Positions 1-10,700 of a stretch of DNA of 64,000 bases are shown here, one piece after another. Position 1 is the first letter of the stretch, and every line of letters starts with the position of its first letter. The DNA comes from Icerya purchasi (lineage: Eukaryota; Arthropoda; Insecta; Hemiptera; Monophlebidae): the NCBI GenBank assembly GCA_039619475.1, contig CM077115.1:493231352-493295351 (forward strand), in the 5' to 3' direction. The translations under genes and the position numbers were made by a program. Under the pieces are notes generated by a model. That model saw only the letters and a list, made by a program, of their open reading frames with translations, was not told the origin of the DNA and made no database searches.

Positions 1-245
1 CTGGCACATATCATCTGCATATAGCAATGTCTAAGGAACTGCAGTTTCTATATTCCGTGTGATGGTATCTAGGACAATGTTAAATAATAGTGGCAGGAGT
101 GTGGATCCCTGATAGACCGACCTCTATTTGGATAGGGAAATCATCTGTTTCTCCCACTGCACAGCGGATTCTACTTGATGTTTCTTTATATAATAATTGT
201 ATCCAGTTTACTAAATGCTCTGGAACTACATGATCACGTAGTGCA
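1..245 (-). pseudogene. Reverse transcriptase relic of a non-LTR element
   Basis: On the - strand one frame reads DHVVPEHLVNWIQLLYKETS followed by RIRCAVGETDDFPIQIEVG. After a frame change it continues STLLPLLFNIVLDTITRNIE, and after another it gives LLYADDM. This is the order of RT palm motifs (QGS..SPLLFN, then YADD) in RTE- and Jockey-like LINEs. The YADD box carries the catalytic aspartates. At least two frame breaks show it is dead. The element continues beyond base 1. Confidence 0.8.
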
Positions 246-984
246 TATCAGATGAGACAATTTATATTAATTATCATGCATTTTTAGTATCATAAAGTTC
301 ATATTAATCTGAAAATATAGCAGTAAAATTTTTAAAGTACAGTAGAAACTTGGTAATTTGTTATGCTCTATAATTCGCTGCCTTAAGAAGTCATTTTCTT
401 TGTATGGTCTAAAACAAACAAATAAAAATCATAGTAAAGTCAAGTGTATGGTGCAGTAGTAGCTTAGCTGTGCTTCAGGTTGAGGTAATATGTTTTTTGA
501 ATAGCCAAATGTGTGATATGAAGTTCTATAGTACGATTAAATAATAAAAAGCACGATGAACAATAATGAAAAGGATGATGCTGATGATTACGTTACTTCT
601 AATTCTTTGACCACCTGCTGGAAAAGAAGTTGAGCAAATGTTAAAAATGGGTATCGAATTGCACGAATAATAAAACGAAGCTGAAATTTCAAAATTAATT
701 TGCAATATGACAAGTAGTGATCACGAAAAGACATAAAAAATAATCTAGCGGGGGATTATACCATTTTGTAAGATATAGGTCTTCAATTTTTTGTTTCTTC
801 TTTTGTCTTTTTATTAAATATCCATTTTTTACTACTGTAAATCTTCTATTGTTTATAGATTAATCCTGTGTAAAAAATGTTTTTATTTTGAACCAATAAA
901 AGCGACACGACAAATACATTTTAATTTTTCGCAAAATTTTCTATAATTCGTCACTCGGTCGGTCCCGTAGATGACAAGTTACCG
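246..984. other. Nup188 intron, nothing recognised
   Basis: AT-rich intronic sequence with no credible exon, ORF or repeat structure seen by eye. Confidence 0.5.
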
Positions 985-1113
985 AGCTTCTTCTTCTTCT
1001 TCTCGTGCCACCCGATTCGGGTATTGCTTAATCATCATGTATGGATTGGATTATCTGCTGGAATTGATTTCGTTCTTTTGCTATTCTGACTAGATCTTCT
1101 GTTTTCTTATCTA
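985..1113 (-). mobile_element. LINE 3' end with (AAG)n tail
   Basis: The - strand reads EDLVRIAKERNQFQQIIQSI then HDD and a stop, which looks like the last residues of a LINE reverse-transcriptase ORF. A short 3' UTR ending in GGCACG and an AAG-repeat tail (about 987-1003) follow. Only this terminal piece is present, as expected for 5'-truncated retrotransposition. Family assignment is inference. Confidence 0.5.
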
Positions 1114-1166
1114 CTGTAACTTAAAAATTCTAAAAATTAAATTATATTTACGAGTTATTTTAAAAC

Positions 1167-1385
1167 ACTTCTTCTTCTTTATAGTGCCATACTCAGCTTC
1201 TGAGCGTCGGCGACTACCTATTCGTGCATCTCAGCTGTACAGATATAGGTAGTGTACTAGGCAATTGTTATATATAACGCGAGTTTACACGCGCAAGACT
1301 TCATTCGGAACTGATTGTAGTCGTTTGTTATCGCGCTACAAGTGCAGTCCCGTGTATGTCTGCCGTGTACTAACTATTTTTCACT
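1167..1385 (-). mobile_element. Truncated SINE body
   Basis: About 130 bases (roughly 1250-1378) match the centre of the SINE at 34641-35043, for example the shared block GTGCAGTCCCGTGT. This copy lacks the tRNA-like head. Its 3' region differs from the other copy and ends, on the - strand, in GGCACTATAAAG plus AAG repeats. No target duplication was found. Confidence 0.6.
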
Positions 1386-1541
1386 TCACATGTGGAATCC
1401 CATTTGGAAAATAAAATGTATTTATAACTTCCCAAAAAAATAATTAGTACGAAGCGAATAAACGTAGAAAAAAAACTAATTAATTGCAGTATTCAGATTA
1501 ATTTATTTGATTGATAATAATTTGTTAATATGTTTTCTTAG

Positions 1542-1796
1542 GATGTTTTCAAAGAATTTTTAGATAAGTTTTCACTGGATGAACTCTACAGAAGTTTAAT
1601 TAAACGATATAAACATGTTGTTCAATTTCCATTACCATCAGATAGTAGCCATGGGGAAATTTCGAAAATATTAATTCCGTATTGGATTAAATACAATTTG
1701 CAAGAACAAGTACAATTATTACGACTTCTTGTTGTTGTGTGCCCACTAGTTTCTTTCGATTTTCAAATTCTTCAAGAACACTTCAGTTTAATTAAA
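1542..1796 (+). CDS. Nup188: Nup188 exon 1 of window
   Basis: The acceptor is TTTTCTTAG and the donor is gtaagt; it enters and leaves in phase 0 and encodes 85 residues. [18 protein letters not shown] corresponds to the REQSMLLEIIFLYY helix of vertebrate NUP188 (comparison from memory). It begins at roughly residue 160 of the vertebrate protein, so at least one earlier exon lies upstream of the window. Confidence 0.9.
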
Positions 1797-4700
1797 GTAA
1801 GTTTTGAATACGCACACACACACACATATATATATAATTATTTTTATTATTATTTGTAAAAATTATACTTCATAAATAACTGGGAGTTTCGTTTCTGAGA
1901 CTTTTGCTTCTCAGACCTTCAACCCCGCCATTACTCGTTTCACTCGTGACGGGGAAATATCAATTCCAATAATTAAAATCCAAAATAAAATTATTTCGTG
2001 TAGAATTTTATTTATTATTTTCATTTTTAATTAATAAATACAATTAGTGTCACCGTTTTAAGTCTATGTTTCTTCAAAGAATCAAAACTCTGACTTCGAA
2101 ATTTCTTGACCGTCATAACAAACGCTAATCGCTCGGAAAACTGTAATACTTTTGATACGAAAGTCATTCAAATTGAAAACACATACTTTGTCATTACAAG
2201 AAGTCAAAATCGTTTTATTGGTAATTTTCTCCAACCATAAATTCGACGAATAAAATTTGTAGATAACATCGTTTGTTTTTAACTCACTAATATTTACTGA
2301 TTAATTTTCATTATTGCAGATCTTTAATAACTACTCGGGCAAACGGGCGAATTTGTGGAAACTTTCATATTTTTATTCAATTTAATTATTTTCATCACTG
2401 ACCATTTAGAAATATCTATTTATTTTAACTATGTGATTAGTGATATGGAAAACTTAGTCAAGAGACAAGCCACGTTATTGTCATTCATTTTAGATGCAAG
2501 CAGTGACCTCAGTATCCATAATGCTTTTTTTTTGTATCCGTTTTGTTATAATAGGAATCTTTTATATTTAATTTTTACAACTAATACTAGTTGTTTTGAT
2601 TTATTTATTTTTTTTTATTAGTAAATACATTAGTTTACTTATTCATTAGAATCTGTATATATTATTAAGAACTTTTTAACTACCCTAAACTTTAAAGCAG
2701 TAGTTTTTAGTTTCTTAATGAATAAGGATCACTTGACTAATTTTTTTTTTCGCGCGGACCACTTTCATAGTAGTACGATACGAGAAAAATTCAAACGGTT
2801 TCCAGTTTTTCATCCTAATATTGCTTTTATATATCATAATTAAGTAGTAATAAAGTATGCAAACAACTAATAATTTTAATAAAAATCAACAAAATTTACT
2901 AAAACTAAAAATCTATGAGACTTTTGAGCTTTTATTTATTTCTGAAAAAAGAAATCTTTTTTTTTTAACATAAATTTTCGAGGGTAATGCCGGATTTTAA
3001 AATATCCTTACAGCTGCTTAACTTCATCTTGAGTTTTTTCTACAACTTTTTCAATATAAATACAAAAGGGGATTTCGGATCAATTTTTGAACATACTTCC
3101 ATTCATTTCTTTTATTTTTAGGGAAATAGTACTTCGTATTTTAATCCCAAGTTCAACTTTACAAATAAAAGCGCGGAGTTTATCTTCAAAAATAAAAATA
3201 TTCACTACACCCTTCAAATATTCATTTTCTGAATTCTGAAATTATAAGTTTGACTCTTATAGAAGTTAATAATTGCGTTCAAGTTAATTTTAAAAAGAAT
3301 TGAATTATGCTTATTTACAATTTATATGTTGTTTTTGTATGTTTAAAATAGATTTCTTTTGTTTTATATTTAATTTTTGTTAAGTTTTGTTTCTTATGTA
3401 TCTGATGGGTTATTTTACTTTGTTTTGTGTTTGAATGGAAACCTTTGATTTCCTTTTTTTTTATTATTATGAATTTTTTTTTGACAAGTTTTAAATACTG
3501 TGGAGCAGTAATAATAATAATAAGGAGAAAAGTCAAACAAGCGATCAAAAATAAGACTAAACTAGTGGAAAGGAGTATATTTTTAGGGGTTTTGTAAAAC
3601 TTTTTAAACCATGGTTAATGTGACTCTGCATTTATTACTTTATGTACTTCTGTCACGTAGTGGTACGAGATCATGTGATTTATTCTTTATAGTAATGATT
3701 GTAAATGTGCATGTATATATTTGTTAATATAAATTTTGATAAAGTTTGCACAAATATATACATATTTTGTTTTAGTTAACATTATTTGGTACTCATCAAT
3801 ATTATTCGATATTAGATAATGGAGTTCAAGCTCGCTTGCAGCGAATGATATGCTTTTTGACGAATTTTCATATTTTGCAACTGCTAAAACACGGCTGGAA
3901 GTAAGTAATAAAAAAGTATTAAACGTGCGGGTTACTGAAGTCAACACTCACGGTTTACTACGAAATAAATTTATTAAAAAGAAACGAACAATAAAAACAC
4001 AAAAAAAAAAAAAAAAATCGTAGTCGCAGATACATACAAACTATAGATTTATCAGCGTTTTCGTGTCTTGGTTAATTCGATGTTACTCGACCGCGCACCA
4101 GCGCAAAACTGAACTAAGCTAAGGCCATCCTACCTCTATTTATACCAATTCCGAGAGAATAATCTGGAAAAGAAAACTCCAGAATAACGATTCGAGAACC
4201 GTTGACCTATATAAAAAAATGTTTTTTCTTTCGGTAACCAAATTTCCAATAATTTTTTTTTTGTGTGTTGCATCATTGTCTTCAGTTCGCTTCTCGCTAT
4301 TCGTTGTTGAATTATTTATTTTATTCACTTTATGCTGTGTCACTACATCAACCCCCTTCCAGTGACATAGTCACGACAATCCTGCTTGAAAACCATCAGA
4401 AAAACGCACTTTCCTACTATAACGCCAGATATTTCGTCAATGTTTGGTTTATTGTCTTGAACTGGTCATCTCACCATAATCCCCCGTTTCTGTCGAGCTT
4501 GCCTTTGGATCTCAGAACTAGAAATTCTCCGAACAAACGCATCGCCTTTCCATGCCGCTCGCAAGCCCATGAGTACTGTCGGCAGACGCTCCACCCAATC
4601 TTCAGTTTCGTGGCACATTATTGCAGCTTTGAGTTGTCTGTGTAATCGTTTTATGACACCGTTTAGTTCCGGATGTCTGACTGTTGTGTGGGGGTGACGC

Positions 4701-7700
4701 GACCTGATGAGAATCGAAAATGCACCAAATATCTCGCTTTCAAATTGCCATCCCTGGTCGCTTGTTATTCTCAGTGAAACACCGTAACTAGTTATCCAGC
4801 CGCTGTAGATAGTTTTTACGCCGTGATGTCGACTGTCATGTCCTTCATGGGAAATGCGAAGCGGTCCGATAATGTTGATGTTTAAGTGTTCAAATCTCGA
4901 ACTAGCGAGGTAATAATTCCCAAACGACGCGTGCACATGTCGGTGAATTTTGCTGCGTTGGCATGAAGTGCATTCTCGGGACCATCTCTTGCAGTCGATT
5001 TAAGTTTAAACCAAACGAAACGCTATGCAATCAGTCTCGCTGATGCCCGTGTACTAGGATGCGAATGTCCGTACAAAGAGTTAAATACTTGCTTGCGGTA
5101 CGGCTTTGTGACGAATAGTCGTACGTTGTTTGTTGAAACGTCACAATATAACATCTTATGCGTACCTGGGAATAGACCCGGTAACCCAAATTATTGATGC
5201 AAACTCTAGATGTGGGCGGACTAAAAAGAAATATGAACATAAGTAAGTTTCGATGTGTATGAAATTACTGCAGTTTCTTATCACACATCCAAGCATTTTC
5301 TTAGCTCAACTGACCACTTGAATAATATGCGGCTTTAAAGTGAGTTTAGTGTCTAAAGTAATTCCTAGATCTCTAGCCATTGTTTCTTTCTTCAAAACAA
5401 AACCATCAATATTATACGAGCTCGAACGCCACGGGAAGTCCCTGCGAAGTCCCAGATTAAGCATTAACTGTATTATATCATACGTTGTGATGCTTAAACC
5501 ATTTACCGCGCGAAGTTCATACGAAGAACGTGGAAGTCATCGATTGACGCGAATTCTGGGAAATGCACATAAATCAGCTCCAGTATCGACTAGAAATTGC
5601 AGTTTTGATTGCAGATCAATAACAAAGACTCGGCTCGAAATTGAGCCGGTGTCACATTGAGCCGAATCTAGTGACTGGCCTTGGCGTTTTCCGACGGGAA
5701 AGTACAAGGTTTACGGCATTTTCGGGCATTTGTATCATCATTCGCATGGTACCAGTAATGTCCGCTCTCATTGGACGGATCTCGTGACTTCTGCCTCTGG
5801 AGAAACTGAGCTGTGGAAATGACGACTATCTCTTTACAAAGTTTTACCGTAAGTGGAGCTAATTTTTCTTCCAGCCTCAAAGCTTCTGGACATGCTGCTC
5901 AATATGTTGGGAATGGTGGCCTTAAAGATGCTTGAAGGGGATCCCATAGCGTTAGCCATAACATCGGCGAGGTCGGATAATTGATTTAATTTCGTGTCCT
6001 TTTGTGTCGCGAAGACCACTTGCATATTTTTTGGAAGATGCCTAATCCAAATAATACGTAATGTAGTGTCATTGACTGCGCTACCTCCTAACCCTTTTAG
6101 GTATCGCAAGAATTATGATAGTTCCCTATTACCAAGTTGCTCACGTTCCAGGAACCGATTGATTTTTTTTTCTTGCGAACCTAACAGGTGCTTGATAAGC
6201 TCGTTTTTGATCGTTGTATATGGATTCTTTTTAGACGGAATAATCAAAATATCTTTTACCTCTGCGGCGTATTTAGAATCCAGCGCGCTTGCGATGTAGC
6301 CGATTTGCTTATCCTCTGACGCAATTTTAGACTGCGAAAAGTTGCTCTCGATCAGGGCAAAACAAAGCTCGGGGTCTTTGGCGTTGAACGGTGGAATCTT
6401 CATAACGGTTGATGGTGTAGATCCTGTCGTTTCGTTTGTCATCTTGTACACTATCAAAGAAATTTTACACTCGCGGGTGACACTGAAATTGCGCTTGTTC
6501 ACACGTCAGGGTCACTAATTTTTGGGTTGCTTGAATCAACACACACGGTTTACTACGAAATAAATTTATTAAAAAGAAACGAACAACAAAAACACAAATT
6601 AATAACACAAAAAAAAAAAAAAATCGTAGTCGCGGATACGTACAAACTAAAGATTTATCAGCGTTTTCGTGTCTTGGTTAATTCGATGTCACTCGACCGG
6701 GCACCAGCGCAAAATTGAACTAAGCTAAGGCCATCCTACCTCTATTTATACCAATTCCGAGAGAATAATCTGGAAAAGAAAATTCCAGAATTACGATTCG
6801 ACAACCGTCGACCTATATAAAAAAATGTTTTTTCTTTCGGTAACCAAATTTCCAATAATTTTTTTTTTGTGTGTTGCGCCATCGTCTTCAGTTCACTTCT
6901 CGCTATTCGTTGTTGAATTATTCATTTTTTTCATTTTATGCCTTGTCGCCACAAACGATTTTTAAATTACAATACAGTGTGTGTAAATGTCTGTTTGTGT
7001 CAATAAATTAGTTTATTATTCAAATCGGCTTAACATGTTATTATGATAAATCATACTCAAATTTAGGCATGACATAATTATCGTCAAATAAAATTTGTGT
7101 AAACAATTAAAGTCGAAATGTACCGTGTAATTTGTTTAATATTTAAATTAACTGATACATAACATGGTATTTAATATTTTTTTAGGCACGATATTTATGC
7201 GAAACATGAAGAAAGTTTTAAATATAATGGAATTTTAATAAACAGCAGCAATTACTGTGCGGAGAAAGGTCCTTTAATTGCCGCATGGATATTGGCAAAA
7301 TGTTACAAAATGTCAGTAGGGAGGAGCGCATCGAAAAGAGAAATTGCTTTTGAATATGGCTGTTGTGATGTGGATCTTTGGGAATTTCTATTGCATTTAT
7401 TAGAAAGTGATTTATTTCAGGTAATCTATTTATTTATGTACTATAAAAGTTATAAAACCGCATATATTGTAGGAGAGGAAAAATAACGATTGTGCGAGTT
7501 ATTAAACGCTGTTATAACTTAAATTAAAAGCGTTGATTTTAAAACTGAAGAAATATTAACATAGACTTTCTAGCGCAAAATTAGAGGCACGAGAAAAGCG
7601 TATACGGGCAAGATGCGTTTTTTCAATTAAATGCAAGTAGTCAATTTAGTTTTAAAAAAGAAAAAAAAGTTAAGAAAAATAGAAGATCATTTTACAAAAA

Positions 7701-10700
7701 ATATAATCATGTACAGTTGAACTTTAAAAATAATTCATAATTGATAAAATCGAAAAATATTGGTAAATGTAATAACCCAAACCGGTTTGTAACAGATCAG
7801 CGTAGCGACTACGGTTGAGAGACTGTGTATTCCGTTTCGTCTACCAAAGTTTTAACACATTATATTTTCAATAGACTATATTTTTTGATAGTATTATTAA
7901 ATAAAGTATCGGAGACAAATTTTTCAGCTTTGTAGAAATACTTTTTCAGTAGTTTATATGGGTTGTTGACTTATGATGGCAATGTCTAACGCGATAGTTA
8001 ATCATTTTCCTATATTTTTAGGTGTCCCTTATTAATTTACGAGGTTTTAGTTTTGCGGATATAAATTACAAGTAGTACCAAAAGTTCGAATATTTGACAT
8101 ATCACCGCTAAATACTGTATTTTATTTTTATATGGTTCCCCATTAAGTCTAATAGTATATGGCTTAAACCTTTCAGTTTTTACAAACATATTGTACAATA
8201 CATTTTCGTATTTGTACTCCTAATAATTCATTATTATACAATAAATAAGATAGAGACGAAAACAAACATGCACTATCCCTATCTACGAGGGAGGATCAAT
8301 AAGTAAAAACAAAAAAAAAAAAAAATCGTAAAAAATATGTAAATACATTTTTAAAATCGACAAACCTGTCTCTATTTTTCGACGTATTCACCTAAAACAT
8401 TCAACTACTTGTCGTAACGTGGTACCAATTTTTCGATGCTTTGTTTGAAAAACGTGCGTCTAACTTCGGCTAATCAATTCATGACGAAAGTCTTCACTTC
8501 TGCGTCTTTCGCAAAACGCTCTCCCCCCAGGGCTGTAAGCTGGATGTAGCCATAATTCCCATTTAAATTTTTTTATCAGCTCTTGTGTGATCCAGCCAGT
8601 ATGCGGTGTGGCGTTATCGTGGATGAGAACAGTCCCTTTGCTCAATTTTATCGCCTTTCGAAGGTTCGTCAAAATTTTACAGTATGCCTCGGGGCATTGA
8701 TTGTAGTTCCTTTCGTTGTAAATTCTGCGTAAACGACGCCTTGAGGATCGAAAAAACCCGTCAACATGACTTTACGAGCACTGATCGTGTTTTTTCCTTT
8801 TTTCATGCGCGGAGATCCCTTATATTTCCATTCGTTCGAACTTCTCTTCATTTCCGCGGTATAATGATGAACCCATGTCTCATCTCCCGTAATTATTTGG
8901 TCTGAAAATTGCGAACCTTCTCGTGCATATCGCTCAAGAAACACCAAGGTGATTTGGAAACGTTAAGTTTTGTGTTCATCAGACAGTAAACAAGAGACCC
9001 AACGTGAGCATACCTTGCGAAAAAGTAATTTTTTATGAATAATTGTACTGCAATGTTTCGAATTTTAACCCGGCGATCCAAAAGAATGAGAGTTTCGATG
9101 CACTTAACATTTGCAGTTGTGTGCGAAGTTGACGGCCGATCGCTGCGTGCTTCATCCTCCACATAATCTCATCGTTGCTCGAACATACGGCACCCTATGA
9201 ACATTATGGGTCTCGACATTGCTTTATCACCGTACACTTTACATATTTGCCGATGAATTTCAGTGGGATAATGATTTTTGCCCATAAAAACCGCACTACA
9301 CTTCGCCTCTCAAGGTTGGACGACCAATTCACCCAACGCTCCATTTAAAAAAGACACTGTAAACGAACCAAACAAGATACCGGTTTCATTCGTTCACGAG
9401 GGAATAGAGAATAAAAATCAGTTTCGTTTAAGCGGGAGTGGGAGGTTTTACGTTAATTTAAGTAGAAACTGCGCGCGGGTGTAACTTACTTATTGAGTCT
9501 CCCTCGTATGTATTTTACATAATGGGGAACTATTATATCATTAACACATATTAATTCTACATTCATAATTACAATGAATATATATGTATATATATATATA
9601 TATATATTAATTACAACGTAATTCTTAGGCTACCCCCCATTAGAAAAAATGTCCCAATTTTATGTAACGTTTGTTAAATTTTGTAGGATTTTTGTGATTA
9701 TGTTATTATATTCGTATGGACCGATTTAGAATTACATTATAAATTTTAATCATTTTATACAAAGTATAGAAGAGAAAGAGACAGAAATGTAAGCAAGAGG
9801 GGTCAAGGGGCAAGCAGGTCAAAATGACCGAGTTTTTATATATATATAAACAGTGGCGGATCCGCGGGACCCCCCCCCCCCCCGAGAACCAAAGCATCTA
9901 TGAAAAAATTTGTTGTAACAGAGAAACTTAATTTATGCTATAAAAGAATTTGTATGAATTTTACTTACGGATTTAATTATAACTAATATTTAATACTATT
10001 TTCTAGTAAAACTATTAATGTTCCTTTTTTATTCTATTTTAAACACAACTGTCGTCAATCTTTTGCCATTTTTATTTATTTTTAATTTTAATTTTGCAAT
10101 GTAAATGAAAATAGTTCAATGAGAAATACATTTTTATATATATAATTCTTCTGTGCGTGTTTGTGACTGAACTCCTCCTAAACGGCTGGACCGATTTTGA
10201 TGAAATTTTTTGCGTGTGTTCAAGTGGATTCAAGAATGGTTTAGATTCACAATTCGGCCCACTACACGAAATATGAGGGTTTTAAATAGTTTAGATATTA
10301 TACGGGACGAATAAAAAAGAAATTAACAAAAAATTAATTTTTATAAAATTATAAATAAAATGATTACCACGCTAAAAATAAACTACACCTAAAAAATAAT
10401 TCAAATTTTTTAATGCATTTTTAGATGGCGTCAGTACAAAGTACCGTTGTATTAGGTGCCAATTTTCAGCTGCATAGATGTAGTAATTGCGACGATATAT
10501 TAATAATTGCTGTGGCTTTCAAATTTTTCCAGATTTTCGCTTTTATATATATATAGATTTACATGGCGTTTTTTTTACATGTTTGATAAATTGTTATTAA
10601 TGTCGACAATAATAATCTCGCGGTATACTGTTATTTTATATTCTTATAATAAACAACAAAATTATACAAAATAATCAGCTTTGTAAGAATAACATCGGAA

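Larger units (their letters stand above)
3926..6953 (-). mobile_element. Non-autonomous Ty3/gypsy-type LTR retrotransposon
   Basis: A complete-looking element of about 3.0 kb lies on the - strand within Nup188 intron 3. Two near-identical LTRs flank gag, zinc-knuckle, protease and integrase remnants. A 4-bp target duplication AACG lies at 3922-3925 and 6954-6957. A purine-rich tract (- strand GGAAGGGGGTTGA, about 4348-4360) sits just inside the 3' LTR, as a polypurine tract should. The reverse transcriptase and RNase H are absent, gag carries an in-frame stop, and the integrase is deleted internally, so movement would need proteins from a relative. By eye the LTRs differ at about twenty positions plus one length change in an A-run, so the insertion is fairly young. 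Confidence 0.88.
8078..9880. repeat. Dispersed repeat copy 1, split by a mariner
   Basis: 8078-8283 and 9507-9566 match 47303-47570, and 9580-9880 matches about 48026-48290. Shared blocks include ACAAACATATTGTAC, TAATAATTCATTATTATA and TTAATTACAACGTAATTCTT. The family is unknown. It ends near a 14-C homopolymer (9870-9883) after CAGTGGCGGATC, a sequence common at DNA-transposon ends. Confidence 0.75.

Noticed and set aside
2355..2621. 88-residue + strand frame
   Set aside because: It is exon 3 read through intron 2 and into intron 3. Only 2441-2533 is coding.
3789..3909. Open stretch with acceptor-like tttgttttag and donor-like gtaagta, reading [20 protein letters not shown]
   Set aside because: Exon 3 joins exon 4 in phase and both align with adjacent parts of Nup188, leaving no room for it. 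It could be a cryptic or alternative exon, but nothing else supports that.
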